NCBI GenBank assembly: GCA_033063855.1
Contig: CP093831.1
Span: 13,516,001 to 13,580,000, forward strand
Length of the DNA: 64,000 nucleotides
Direction of reading: 5' to 3'
Source of the DNA: Smittia aterrima
Lineage: Eukaryota > Arthropoda > Insecta > Diptera > Chironomidae
Part shown: positions 13,262 to 25,939 of the stretch, one piece after another
How the letters are laid out: every line of letters begins with the position of its first letter
Position numbering within the stretch: position 1 is the stretch's first letter
Program-made: the position numbers and the translations under genes
Notes under the pieces: model-generated
Told to the model about the DNA's origin: nothing
Database searches by the model: none
What the model saw: the letters and a program-made list of their open reading frames with translations, nothing else

Positions 13262-16200
13262 ATGGTGACGGCAGTTTCAAAGAAAATGAATAGAAATTCA
13301 TCGATCAAAACCACCACGACGACAATCATTGCCAAGAAAACTCTTGAGTCGATCAACGGGAGCATTTCGTCGGCTTCGGGGTTTCGCTTATTAATCGAAG
13401 CGAATGGCGGTTTGGGGAATATCACATACTCGGGCGGAGGAAGCGTTGGTCTCGAGATGTGTGAGACGACGTCAACTGTTAGCAAGAACTCGATCTACAA
13501 GCAACGAATCGACGCAATGTTCGATGACTCCAGGTAAGAATTCTTTGACTTGCCAGCACTCGATCATTGAACCCTCCGATCATTGACCATATGCCACGCT
13601 GCGAAAAATCATAGAAGAAGCTGCGGGAAATTCGGTGAATCGAAGAAAAGGGAGAGAAACATTTGGATGAATGATGAAGCTCGAGATCTTTCATGTTTGC
13701 TTCTTTGTAATTTACAAGCCGCGTTAAAACTAAATCAGCGAAACCTTTAACAATATCGCTCTTAAACTTATTCATTGTTATTAATCTCTCGGCGTTGGAA
13801 CGGGAAGCAAGTGTTTAAAACTATTTTAGAGTTTCATTCAAATTATTTTGCAAATTTATGTTCTCTTTGAGGTTAACTAAAGCGAATCTTTTCATTTGTG
13901 GGAACAGTTCGTTGGTTTTTTGTTCGCGTTCAACTCGAGTAAGGAAGTAATTTGACTGCAACATAGCAATCTCAATTGTTGTGCAATCGTTCACTGAGGT
14001 AGCGAGATAATTCATCGCGTCGATGATCTGAGAGTTGCAGTGCAAAGATGAAACAAAGTGATTAACGATTAGAAGGTTAATTGAGGTTCTTACGAGATTC
14101 AGTGGATAAATTTCACTTCTGTCTTTTAATTATTGAAGTAATCGCACTTTAATCTAACACTTGAATCACTTGAGCAGCTAATTGCAGATAGAAAACATTT
14201 TATTTCACTTCCCATTAAATGAAAGTGCAATAAATTGTCGCAATGTTAATTAGCACTCTCAGTGGCGTTGATCACCTTGTCGGGTAGATCTTAATTGCTT
14301 AACGAAAAGATTTATCTGCCTCTCGTTAATTACAAAATTCTCATTGAATTCATTTCTCTTCATAAGCAGGTCGATAATTAGTCAACGTTCTTTACGAGAT
14401 CGAAAGCGAGCTTCGCCTGTTAGCGGCTCGATAAGCGGTAGCCATCGTCACTCCAACGATCGACTTCAAGCAATCTGTGAAAACGACTTCAACAACAATG
14501 GATCGCCATCGCAAACAATCAAGAATAGCGTTCAAGCTCAAATCGAAAAGATGTTCACTGATGTCGCAAAGGATGATCCGACAATAAGCAGTTGCTTCTC
14601 AATTAAATATCTCGGAGCTTTGCCTCTCGTCGGGAAAGTTTCAAGTTTGCTGGGGCTTCAAGATCCCCTCAGACAACTTTACCTAAGCGGAGCTGGTCAC
14701 GGCGTAAGTGAAACTTCTCTCGAACACTAAAACCAACAAGATATTAAATGTCTCCGTCTCCATTCGAAAGCAAAATCTTCTCAATGGAATCAAGACTAAC
14801 CGTTAATTGAATGCCATATTGTTTTATTCATTAATTACAAGCAGATGTATGATCCGCTCGAGATACTTAGAAATAGAAAAATCAGACCAAGAAGAAGCGA
14901 AAGAAAAACTCATTTAAAATTTTAATGGAATCTCCGACCAATTTGAACCATGCGCGAGCATTAGTTGTTGTGCAGTTACTTTACCCTCGAAAGCCAATTG
15001 TGAATTCACAAATTCATTCAAAGATCAATCTTTGGCAAGGGGCGGAGGGAGATCATCGCTCAAAACTAGAAATTATGAGATTAATTTTTATTTGCGGTCA
15101 GAAATGCTAGCGCGGAATCTTAGATCACGCAAAAAACGGTAAAGAACTTGATGAAGATTTCAATTAAAAGAAAAACTTCTTCTCTTTATTTCGGGTTATT
15201 CGAGCTTCTTTCATAATTAGACATCATGGAGCGATGATTTCACTCATCTTAAGAAGAGGAATAATCTCCGAAGCTGTCATTATCTCGCACACTTGCCCAG
15301 CGATTCCACTCGCTTCGTAATGAGATTATCAATGGAGAGAAAAGATTCTTTGATTAAAAGATTTCGCGGTCGTCGAAGATTGTTTTACGGTTATGCTAAT
15401 TAAAAATTTAATTTTGATGCAGAATCAAAACGCTGGAACGCTTGACATTAGCCCGAGAGGTCTTCGAGTTCGTTTAACGAATGGACGTGAGGCTCAAGTA
15501 ACGCCATTTCAACACATCGCTGTCTGGTCAGCCGTGAAGTTTGTTGTGTCACACTCAGAGGGAGGAGCAGCCTTTCTGCCGTTGATAACTGATCCGGAAA
15601 ATATTGACAAAGCAATTCTATTTAAGCCATTGAGGTAAGCACGATTGAAGATTCATCGGTTGGAATTCAAATTAATTTTGTTCTCTGCAGTGCCGCGGAT
15701 AAGCGAAGATTATCGTCGGGACTGCACTCTCCACTGTTTGCCGTCGTTATGAAATCACCTAACGTTGCAAAGCAGCTTGAATGTCATGGATTTGTGTGTC
15801 AATCACCGGAAGATGCTATCGTCATTGCAGCAACTCTCTATCAAAACTTAATGGCACATATGGGAAGTAGTCAGGTAATTCATTGCAATCATTAAATTCT
15901 CAACATTTTCTCAAGATATTAATCAACATTTTAAAATCTAGAATCAACGATCGAGAAAGCCGAAAAACCGCAACGGAATCGGCTGCATGAGCATCGCCAG
16001 CAGCTCAGCGATCACAAACGCAATGCTATCAACGAAATCATCATTGCGAGGAAGTCGCAGCGGAAGCACAAGAAGCAAACAAAGTCTTCCGCCAGTGCCG
16101 CCTCCCTCGAGACCGCCTAGAAAGAAACGAAGTGCTTCGAACTCTTTAAGTAGCGACAGTGATGTTATTAGAAGCATCGGAAGTAATCGTCATCATGACT

Positions 16201-17897
16201 TGGACACTTCATCTGATGAGAAAACTAAAAGTAATGCATCCAAGCCGAAGAAGCTTCCTCCGTTGCCACTTAATCCACCAAACTTAAGTAAGTTGAATGA
16301 TAATTTCATTTCATGACTTGATTTTAAATGAAATCTTCAATCAGATCGGAGAATGAGACGAGATGGATCGTCATCAGGTAAATCAAAGTCATCAAACGAA
16401 CAGAAGGCAATCAAAGATGATCCATACAGCTTGAAAGATGGTGGCGGAGATATTTTAACGAAAGTCGCCATTCCAAGATCAGGAAGCTTCTTAAACACAA
16501 CCGGTCACGGTCGTTACAAATCGCGTGGAACTCGACGAAATCTTACAGGCAAATCAGTTAACGGCGGAGCGTTTACAGGTGGCGGGGGTTCACCACTAGG
16601 CTTCAGTGAGTTGTTCAACGAGTTCCGTCTCCAAGAGAATCTACACTCGCTCGACGATATCCTCAACGCCATAATCAATTCGGAAGGAATGTCGTTCAAC
16701 GACCTCAAGCCGATCTACAAAGAGTTCTTACTAAAACTCGCTGTTACGCTCACGAAAGATGAACTCTATCAGCGTTCAAAAAGCATTATGCGTCGGCAGA
16801 AGAAAAAGAAATTGAAGCGAAAGGGCAGCAGCGCAACGACTCATCCAGCGAAAATGATCATCGGAGCGTTTGGTTTAAAGAATGTTTTTAAATTGGGGAA
16901 GTTTAAAAGTAAGAAGTCTCAATTGACGTCTTCACAATCGAAGCTCAACGATGGCCAGTTTGAGTTGAAGTCTAGGAATCGAAGAAGAGATCGATCAAGA
17001 ATCGGTACGAGCGGATCTGAAGTATCGGTTCATCGTACCGAGACAGCAATGAATGGTCATAATCGCAATAGTTCCAGTGGGTGAGTAGAATCGTCGGAGC
17101 AATGGAGATTGCGGAGATTATAATTCATCGTTTCGTTTCACTATTACAGATACGTTTCGTGTTCGGAATGCAGTTATGATTCCGATAATTGCACCTGCAA
17201 CTCGGCAGATCGCTGTTACTGCAGTCTTGGTGGCGACGACATCAACGCGAAGCTGAATAAAGCTGAAGAACAACGAAGATCACCAGTCGCATCATGTCAT
17301 TCTGATGATAAGTGCTACTGCTCGATGAACGATTCACCAGATGCATCAACAACTTGGTGTGACTCAGACAGTTGTGCCACTGCGAGTAAATGTTATTGCA
17401 ACCCTGACGAGAAGAAACCGAAGAAGAAGACGTCGAACAAAGAAGAGGCGAAGAAAGGCAAATCGACTCGATCACGGAAAAAAGATAATTTCGCTTTAGA
17501 CTACGAACTTTTTACAGTCGGCGGCAGTGGAAGCAAACACGTGAAGCCAACGGAGGCGTTGAGTGTTAAGAAAAGTGTTGAGATGGCAGCAGTTTTTGCT
17601 GACGTGAAGCTCAGTCAATCGACCGACATCACAAATCTCAAGCCAGGTAAAGACAAGAAGGCACATAAGCCAAAGCATCATCACAAGAAACAAGTCGACG
17701 ACGTTGTGTTGTCGAAGAACATCAAAAACGTGATTCAGACGAGACATGACGATTACTACAAGACGAGTGAAGTTATTCTCCGAAAAGACATTGAAGTGAT
17801 GTCGAAACGCATAACAAAGACGGAAGGTTACTATCAATCAGTCGCACCTCGTCCAGTTAGCGCATCTCTTGAAGATTCTCTTGGTTATCTTCCTTAA
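13262..17897 (+). CDS. PTB/PID-domain protein with cysteine-rich C-terminal region (943 aa)
   Basis: This is probably an intracellular adaptor. PTB domains bind NPxY-type tails or phosphoinositides; the actual partner is unknown. Seven coding exons (13262-13533, 14370-14703, 15423-15634, 15691-15874, 15942-16287, 16345-17080, 17150-17897) give 944 codons with every phase agreeing. The PTB fold lies at about residues 150-330: CFSIKYLGALPLVGKVSSLLG, then GTLDISPRGLRVRL, HIAVWSAVKFVV, PLFAVVMKS, CHGFVCQSPEDAIVIAATLYQNL. A basic, Ser/Pro-rich stretch (LPPVPPPSRPPRKK, a possible SH3 ligand) follows, then a Gly-rich and basic segment. Near residue 695 a cysteine-rich block repeats short C-Y-C and C-x-C motifs (CTCNS, CYCSL, CYCSM, CYCNP). 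The tail is Lys/His-rich and ends LGYLP. The gene fills most of the spacer between the IR1 arms. I do not recognise a named orthologue. Confidence 0.85.
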
Positions 17898-18953
17898 TTT
17901 TTTTTAAAAATCCTAATTGTACAATTCCGCAGTCGTTGATGTTTCCAACGCTTAATTATGATTTTTATTTTGTTTTTGCGGTGGCGGACTGAAATTTTAA
18001 AGAACTTAGGGCTGAACTCGTTGAGAGAATTTGTTTGAAATTAATTTCATTCATTAGAAGCGACTTTGGTTGGATGGACAACAATGAGTTGAGCTCAAAC
18101 ATTGTCCATCCTTCTCAAGCTTTAGCGTTCATCTGATATTTGAAATGAATTTTTCATTAGCTCAACGCATTATTTTAGAAAAAAGAAAAAATATTTTTAA
18201 TTGCTAACGTTTTTTTTGGCAGCAGAAAGAAAGAAAAAATTAATTAAACATTCTGCTTGTTCAGTTGAGTAAGAAAAACTTTTCGGTGTGAATGAAATTG
18301 TAATGAAGAGAAAGTCGATGCAACATAATTGCTATTTTATGCTTTCGCATGACTAACAGTAAATCTCGAGAGGCAATTAGTGAATCAATTTCAATAAGAA
18401 GCTTCGATCAATGATGCAATAAATATTTATTGAAACTTGTAAACAAAGATGAATATCCGCAATATTTTAAATTTAAGTTCATGTGAAGATTTAAGTTTAA
18501 GGCTTAGCTGATAAAATATCAAAACTTTGCTGCCGGGCAATGTGCAATCAATAAAAGTGCAATCAAATATTAATTTTGTGCAATCAATGTAAACAAACAT
18601 TTTAGTTTTAGAATTTTTTTTTATAAATTATTGCAATCGAATACGATTTTCGAGAGGGAAAGTTGTTTAAGAGCATTTATAATTAGTCGAGCCAATGTGA
18701 ACACCTCTCAATCAAAAATATTTAATAAGAATTTTAATTAATAAATTTGTATTGATTTTCAAATGAACAAATAAAGAATATTTCGACTTGTAAACTATTT
18801 TTTTCTTAAGAAGCAACCTTTGGATTTTTTTGAAGTTAATCTCAGTCACTTGAGATTTGTCTAATTTTTTGAGTTCATTATTCTTCGAGAAGGTCTTGAA
18901 TAGATCGGACGTGTTCTTTAAATTTTCAGTGAAAATCGAAATTGAAAGTCGAA
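17898..18953. other. Intergenic, 3' flank of PTB gene
   Basis: This is AT-rich sequence with no coding signal. Its only clear structure is a hairpin-capable inverted repeat at 18072-18111. The 3' untranslated region of the PTB gene and the 5' region of the cysteine-rich gene must share this interval. A possible acceptor (aattttcag) sits at 18921-18929, so the cysteine-rich gene may have an upstream untranslated exon. Confidence 0.5.
18072..18111. repeat. Short inverted repeat / potential hairpin
   Basis: A 10-base perfect stem (ggatggacaa with ttgtccatcc) encloses a 20-base loop, and the loop itself contains the perfect palindrome ttgagctcaa. It lies about 175 bp past the PTB-gene stop, plausibly within its 3' UTR. 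It could fold in RNA; whether it matters is unknown. Confidence 0.5.
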
Positions 18954-19247
18954 ATGTCTTGTCAGACTTATTGCCCAGAGCCTTGCGTTGAAGATTGCTG
19001 TGCTCAACCTCTTTGCTGCCCAGAACCTTGCTATCAACCTTGTTGTCCTGAACCTTGCGATCAAGCTTGTTGTCCTCAGCCTTGTCCAGAAGATTGTTGT
19101 CCACAACCACGTTGCCCTCCTTCTCCATCGCCAAACTGTTGTCCACCTAAATGTTACAAACCAGCTATTTGTGGTGTCGTTGGGCCTACTGGCGCTTGCT
19201 GGATGGACACTCCATGTGTGGAGTATCAAGGCTGCTGTGAGTTTTAA
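18954..19247 (+). CDS. Small cysteine/proline-rich protein, sperm Mst-like (97 aa)
   Basis: This single-exon frame begins at the ATG at 18954 (MSCQTYCPEPC). It contains 25 cysteines in 97 residues, arranged in imperfect CCPEPC / CCPQPC repeats, and ends in a less repetitive tail (ICGVVGPTGACW, then EYQGCCEF). There is no signal peptide, so an intracellular role is likelier than a secreted one. The composition resembles Drosophila male-specific sperm-tail proteins of the Mst family, which are disulfide- or zinc-rich and act in late spermatogenesis. Cuticular or metallothionein-like proteins are alternatives. The overlapping minus-strand frames are shadows of the repeat. It sits 208 bp before the right arm of IR1, so it shares the spacer with the PTB gene. 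Confidence 0.75.
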   Translation: MSCQTYCPEPCVEDCCAQPLCCPEPCYQPCCPEPCDQACCPQPCPEDCCPQPRCPPSPSPNCCPPKCYKPAICGVVGPTGACWMDTPCVEYQGCCEF

Positions 19248-19454
19248 ATATTTTCAGCTTCTGAGTCTCTTTTAATCATTTCGCTTCACAGATTCTGAAG
19301 AACTTGTGGAATATCAAATGAATTGACTCATTTAAACTGCAACAAACAGTGATGAGTGAAAAATAATCAAAAGACATTCGAAAATAAATTGAACAATTTT
19401 AGCAAATCGAAGAAGGTTTTGAATTATTTCGCAAACAACAGAAATTGAAAATTA

Positions 19455-22400
19455 AATCAAACTTTCGTTCCACTGATCTTGATTGATCATCTCAGTCCGA
19501 ATTACTCTTGAAAGCGTCTTCAGGAGATCGAAATAATCTCCGCGATCGTTTTGTTCTCATTACGCCACATGCGATTATCATGAGACGATCGCTCGATGCT
19601 GAAGTTTATAACGCAATTATGAAATATTTTCACAGTTGGTTAGAGAAGCCGCAGCTCCAGTTTTGGTTAATGGAGCTTTGTCCAAAAGTGTTCTTAGATT
19701 TTTTGCGCAATTCAATTGGATTTGTTCGTTGATATTCGACCGCGATCCAACATGAGTCGCACACAAGTTCCCGTTGAAAATCGACGCAAACTCGTTTGAT
19801 GTTTTCTTCTCGATTCCGTGGCGATGTTTCAATAGCCAAGTGAACAAAAGCTAGCTCGCACATCTTCGACTTGTAAGAAATTGAAAATGTAGCGGATTAA
19901 AGGAAACGAGTTTGAATGAAGAGAAAAACTAAAACAGGAAAATTCTGATTCAGAAATTGTTTGCTCGCATTTTTTCTAATCGAGTTCTCCTCATCTTGAA
20001 ATGGGTCGGAGAGAAAATCAATAAGGAGACCAAACAACTTCTACTTCGTAAACCAGAGCAAAGTCTTGTCTTTGAAGAACTTGAAGCAAAAAAAATGGGA
20101 CAAGGAAGACTTCTCTAGCTTACTTAGTTTAACAATGATCGCCGTAACATCGAGCGAGCGCTTAATTGGCTCGGAATTTATGAAAATTGCGTTCCATGTA
20201 ACAAAGATTAAAACAAAGCTTGCTCTCTAACAAGATCGATAAAATGAAATCGAGAATCGCTTATTAAATGGCAGTCGAATGAAATGTGAGTTGTGGATCA
20301 AAGTACGCGGGCAGTGGACGAAGAGAAAAGTTCTCGTGTCTTTTCTAACTTGAAATAAATTATCGTCTGTTCGAATTGTCGATTCTTGCATCAACGTCTA
20401 TCATTTGGCTTCTTATCGGCTCGATATTTGCAGCAATCGCATTTGATCGGTGAAGTATTGAGATCACGATTGAGATTGACTTCTTGCCTCTCGGATTTAT
20501 TTCTTTGGAGAGCAGTGGAATGACAAAAGTCAATTAAAGGCTCTTTGTTAGTTTATGAGCGAAGAAACGATCGTCACAAGAATCAAGTTCAATTCCTTCG
20601 GCATTGCCTTGAGGATTTGTCAGATGAATGACGACCAATCCATAAACTTAACTTCGCTTTAAGAACAATCGCATATAAGTCGACGAGAATGCTGAACTGG
20701 TCTTCACTCGAAGCTACGCGTTGCATCGACTCACTGCAAGTAAGGAAGAGTCGTCAGAAATCGAGTCTTCCAGCGGAACTTGTTTGCAAATGGTGTCGAC
20801 ATAGAAAATCGCGACGACTTGTTTCTCCAATGAGCAATTGACTCAGATTTTTCTTGTGAACTCTTCTCGCTAAAAATAATTTATTTGATAACGATTCTTG
20901 ACTTTGCAAACCTGATTCGAATGAATTATGCAACGAATTTGTTTGCGTCGAAAGAAAATTCAATTCTTTCCTCGAAGTTTCTCGCAATGACTTGAAGTTA
21001 ATGGACATTTAACAGTCGAGGAAGGTTTTAAATGTGCAACATGCGATTTTCTATGATGATCATCATTTGTCTAGCGATTCAACGATAAGAAAGAACAAAG
21101 AAGACGAAAGAACGAGAATCAATTTGCAAAACCCACAAGAATTCCTCAATCGAATGAAGCTTCTCGTGCTCGATCAGAGTTTTGCAAACCGCAAAGTTCT
21201 GGCCTTGACATGATGCACTTCGAATTCCTCTTCTCCCGCCACGTCCAAGTGTGAAGTAACACGATGAACGGCACCCAACGCGCAGAGATAAAGGCAATTT
21301 CTCCGACAGCGATTAATTTATTGCCTCTGAGTCTCGTCGGACGATAGGAAATGCAAATTGAAATTGTGTCGTGACTTGAAGCATTTTTTTATTGGAGCAA
21401 AAGCGACTCACTTAACTGTTTAGTTTTTGTTTTGTTTGCTCAATTGTGATCGAGATATCGAAGACAACGAGGCAGTAATTGATGTCTGACCATCGACAGC
21501 ACGAACACGAAACCATTTCTGTTCTCTTTGTACACATTTCTCGCATCTGATTAGACTTGGCAAGAGAAATTCGAGCGCCTGCGAAACTTCGTTGCCAACA
21601 ATCGCGATGAATAAAATATTCTTCGTTGACATAATGGATGCAGATCAAACTTCGACAAAGAATTGTTAAACGCGACGATGAAATGGCACACGATTCAGTG
21701 GCAAGTGCTTTCTAACTTTGTTCAAAGATCGAGGAAGCAAATCACGTGACGATAAATCCGTTCTCAAGATTAATCGTTGCTTTATCAACATCGTCTGCAA
21801 CTTAATGATGCAACGAAAGCTTCTCATTCATGATCCAGTTGCGGAAATTGTTTATTTATTCAGATCAGTTCGAAAGACTTTGAAAGAGCAGCAGGTGGCG
21901 GCAAGCGAAGCCAAGAAAAAATGTTTGATCATTAAAAGTGCCGACGAGATTTCAAAGATGCGAATGAGCAGAACTAAAACATTTCATTGCTTTCTGCTTT
22001 ACTTTCTAATTAGAAGCAAATGAAGTCGTTCAAGAACTTTTACGACAGACAAGCTTTACAAGATTTAATTTGAGCTCCAGGCAAATTTTCACAAAGTCGT
22101 CCAAGTTTAAATTCCTTTTGAGTCTTCTTTGTTGCAATCTGATTAAGAGGTGCGAGCATTTTTATTGAATTTACGAAAATTCCGTTTTTGTCGAGCCATC
22201 ACCGATAACTTTTCTCAGCTTCACAAAAAGGAATAAACTTTTAAAAGCAAATCACTCGAAGCGTTCACATAAACACGAATCGTTTCGTTCTTATTTGATT
22301 TCCAGTTTTCCCGGTTGGATGCGATTAAAAAAGAATTAGAAGTTGCAGAGTCCGTGGATGTGTTGTGTGTAACACTTAAGAGGCCTCTCACCTTCAAAAC

Positions 22401-23816
22401 TGTGCTAAGTTGAGGATTTCGATCAGTTTGCGAGTGAATTAAAGATAATGCGATTGCGAGAAATCCAATTTGATTCACGAGACTTCACTGCGGCTTTTGA
22501 GAAGAATTTTCATCGCGTCAGGTGCGAAGTTCCTCACATAATCTCACAGATGCAGTTAATCTAACGTCTTCATTGCTCGATTATCAGAAGAAAGAAACAA
22601 TTCAACAAGCTCAGTGCTTTATGATAATTTGCTTTTCTTGTTCTTCGCTCATCGAAGAATTAATTCAATTACAAAGCCTTTAAGAGAATGTGAGACCGTA
22701 AAGATGAGAAAAAACTTCAAGAAGAACGAAAGAAGTTGCTGGCTTGAGAGTTGAACGTGGCACGAGTCAATGTCGTGATGAAGATGAATTAACTGCAATT
22801 AACTTATCGCAAACCGCTTTTGCTCTTGTGACACAATTTGTTGATCTTGCTCAATTGGAATCGAAATCAAAATTTCAATTTCTCTGTCTAATTTGGTTTG
22901 GCGTGAAAGTCGAAATCAACCGGAATCGACAAGAGGAAGAAAACATTTGATGCGATCAGTCACGACAAGCCACAATTAGCTGACGAGCATTCGCATGAAG
23001 TTTCGTCTCATGTTACTCTCGTTTGCTCACACGCTTTTGCATAATTCGTTGTCTCATCTTTCGCTCTTATCACAGACAAATTAGTGAGAGTCTTACGCAA
23101 TTCTGAAACCGCAGACTCGCGCGATGATGAGTCTGGGAAACAATTTTGCTTTGTCTTGGTTTCTTGAGACTTCCTCAGACGCGTTAACATAATTAACAAG
23201 AGCTCATAAGCGACCGGAAACTTCCATGGTCCATTAAGTCATCATTGTTAGGCGACGACATTGATCACAACAAAAAAAGATTTCTCGAAGAAATTGCGAC
23301 GAAGTGAGAAGAAGAAATTTAAAAAAAGTGAAAATTTTAAAACTTTTCGATCTTGATCGTCTTGAACCAAAATAAAAAGCGACAACTCATGAGTTTCAAC
23401 TTAATTTGAATCTTGATTTCATGGCGATTATAGAACAATGCGAGGTATGACAAGTCTTAATTGGAGCTTCTTCTTGCTCTGCCGAAGACGCTCAACAAGA
23501 AAATTTCTATGCAAATTGAGAGCAAGCAAATTAATTGGAATTAGCGAAGTTAATTTGATTTAATGTTTCTGTTAGAATAAATTTATTAAAAGTTTTTTTG
23601 TTTAAATAAAATTTATGTTTCACAAGTAAAAATTTCTTTAAAATGTTTAAACTCTGCTCTTAACTCTCTTGCATAACGATTCGTTATTCCGCTTTGCATT
23701 TATCCGCGTGCGGTTTCCATTAAATCACAAACAATCATTTCACTTCCTCGAATTTCTTCGAGGCGTCAATAAATGTGTTAAGTAGACGCATCAACTGCGC
23801 AAATTGCCACTTCACT
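19455..23816. repeat. Inverted duplication IR1, right arm
   Basis: This is the reverse-complement partner of 8256-12614, 4362 bp against 4359 bp. Both ends are sharp, with no terminal inverted repeat, target-site duplication or transposase frame seen, so this is a segmental duplication rather than a recognisable transposon. Compared with the left arm it carries homopolymer changes, for example six T instead of seven near 19700 and eight A instead of seven near 20090. These shift frames that are open in the left arm. Other short frames, such as the 84-codon one at 20754-21008, are unchanged. I see no recognisable gene. Confidence 0.9.
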
Positions 23817-25062
23817 TAAATTAAGTTAACGATTTCAATAGAAATTAAGAAATTATAGATGTTAAAAGTCATTCGCGGAATAATTTGATTATTTTGTATA
23901 ACTCGGTTCGTTGAATCAGATGAAGACAGAAACGTGATCTTGCAAATTTCATTGACAGAGCAACGCAAGTTGATCTTTGCTAATTTGAAGTGAAAAATGC
24001 TCGTGCTGCTTGACATGACTCGAAATATTTTGCTGAGAAATTCTCTGTACAGAGTTTTTGCTATAAATAATTTTATAGAAAAGCTTCGGAAGCTTCATTT
24101 AAATTTCTCTTGTCGATTATTTTTATATGTTAACTTACTTTAAATGTTGTCAGCGATGCTTGTTGTAATATTTTGTAAAATTTCTTTATTTCATTAGAAA
24201 TCAATTAAATTTCAAGTTTTACTTAAGTTTTTGTGGACGAGATAGTTTAGGTTGACCAGTAGAATCCTCTAAATTAAAATTCGTTCGCTTTGTGATGACA
24301 TTCCGAAAATTGTCAATAAAACATTTTTTGTAAAGTTTCAAGAGTTTAATTGCATAATTCTACGGTTGCTTGTATCGAGATAGAAACATTCCATTTCATC
24401 AAAAACTTTTTTCCAATTTTAAAATGAAATTTTTTACATTAGAGTTTCTGTTCAATTTAGAAATTGGTTTCTAAATTTTATTTTGCGCTTCGTTCGTATC
24501 GCATTGCCCGAAAATCAAATCCACCGCTTTCAGTTTATCACATTTCATTCTCATTAATTTTATTCTTGATTTCGGTCAAAAATGTTCTCGAGCAACTCGA
24601 GTCGACAATGAAATGTCGCTAAATATCGACGAGTTCCATTTTTATTCGAGAAGCACCGCTGCTTTCTTTGTCAAGCTTCCCTCAAATTAAAAGGAACACA
24701 ATCTCGGAGGGTTCGTTTGACAAAGCAGCTTTGTTCGATTTTCGCTTCAATCTTTTCAATATTGATGGCTCTTTCAACAGCGTTTAATGAAAAAGATGTT
24801 GAAGTTTCCGGATTGCTTTCATTGTTGCACGAACTCAAAGTCCTTTCACAGATTTGCATTAGCTTTTCTGTAAGCTCAAAAGAAGAAATATTTGCTACAA
24901 GAATTTCAAAACAACGTTTGATTTAACTTCAGTCGTTTGGAAACGAGTAAACATAATAAATGATTTTTATTTAAAATCGTTGTCTTGACGACAAAAGTTG
25001 TTGGATCAATGAGAGGGCAAACAGTGAGACCGTAAGAGGAAAAAATATAACAGACAATAATA
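23817..25062. other. Intergenic before the dynein light chain gene
   Basis: About 1.2 kb, mostly very AT-rich. Between about 24660 and 24925 both strands stay open: roughly 70 codons on plus and 84 on minus (minus reads EKLMQICERTLSSCNN). Neither can be tied to a known family or an exon chain, so I list no gene. The DNAL1 promoter must lie at the right end. Confidence 0.45.
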
Positions 25063-25757
25063 ATGGCCGTACCCAAAGCCACAACAATAAAAGAAGCCGT
25101 AAAAAGGTTCGAAGAGCGATTTAAATGTAATGCAGTTGATGCAAAGGAAGTGCAATTGCAATTCATGTGGCCACCAATTGAGAAATTGGATCCACAGTTG
25201 GGAACGCTTGTTAAGTGCGAGTGAGTTGTCATCGACAACAATCAATAAGCGATTCTGATTCACTGATTTTCATTTTAGAAAACTGAGCTTGTCGACAAAT
25301 ATGATAGATAAGGTAACAGGATTAAATGGAATGAGAAACTTGAAAATCCTTTCAATCGGAAGAAACTACATCAAAACTATCTCGGGCTTGGTGAGTCGGA
25401 TTAATTCAAGCAATGAGATTTCTTTTCTATCAAATTTTCCAGGAATGTGTTGCCGATACTCTTGAGGAATTGTGGATGAGCTACAACTTTATTGAAAAGC
25501 TTAAGGGTATCAATGTTCTGAAGAAGCTTCGCGTGTTTTATCTCAGCAATAACTTGGTGAAGGATTGGGTTGAGTTTAATCGGCTTCAAGAGGTTACGAC
25601 TCTCGAGGAACTCTTGTTCGTTGGTAATCCGTTGAGCGAGTCGATGGAAGAAAGTGTTTGGAAGTTAGAGGCAGCGAAACGACTTCCTTTCTTGAAGAAA
25701 TTAGATGGAGAGCCCGTCATTCGAGAAGACGTCTCAACTGAGCAGGAAAATAAATAA
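25063..25757 (+). CDS. DNAL1: Dynein axonemal light chain 1 (LRR protein, DNAL1/LC1 family)
   Basis: This leucine-rich-repeat light chain binds the outer-arm dynein heavy chain motor domain in motile cilia and flagella; in insects that means sperm tails and some sensory cilia. Three exons (25063-25220, 25279-25390, 25443-25757) give 194 residues, close to the family's roughly 190. The N-terminus MAVPKATTIKEAVKRFEER matches the family start. LRR blocks follow in order: CEKLSLSTNMIDKV, LKILSIGRNYIKTI, LEELWMSYNFIEKLKG, LRVFYLSNNLVKDW, LEELLFVGNPL. The cap and tail (RLPFLKKLDGEPVI) are also conserved. The symbol is the vertebrate name. Like the Mst-like gene about 6 kb away, it may be expressed in the male germ line. 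No lesion is seen. Confidence 0.95.
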
Positions 25758-25939
25758 ATCAAAAGATCAAACGAAGATATTTCCTTTAATTAAATCTCAT
25801 AAACAAAGCAGACATGTTGCGTTAAATAAAACTTTGTTAGCTCTCATAAATCATTGACCTTCAAAATTTCTTTTTTTTAGTGTGTACATCATAAACGAGC
25901 AACTTAGTTTCAGATCATGAGTTACGCTCGTTTGATGAG

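Noticed and set aside
8256..23816. IR1 arms as terminal inverted repeats of a giant transposon (Foldback or Maverick type)
   Set aside because: No transposase, integrase or polymerase motifs, no target-site duplication, and the spacer holds ordinary host genes with introns.
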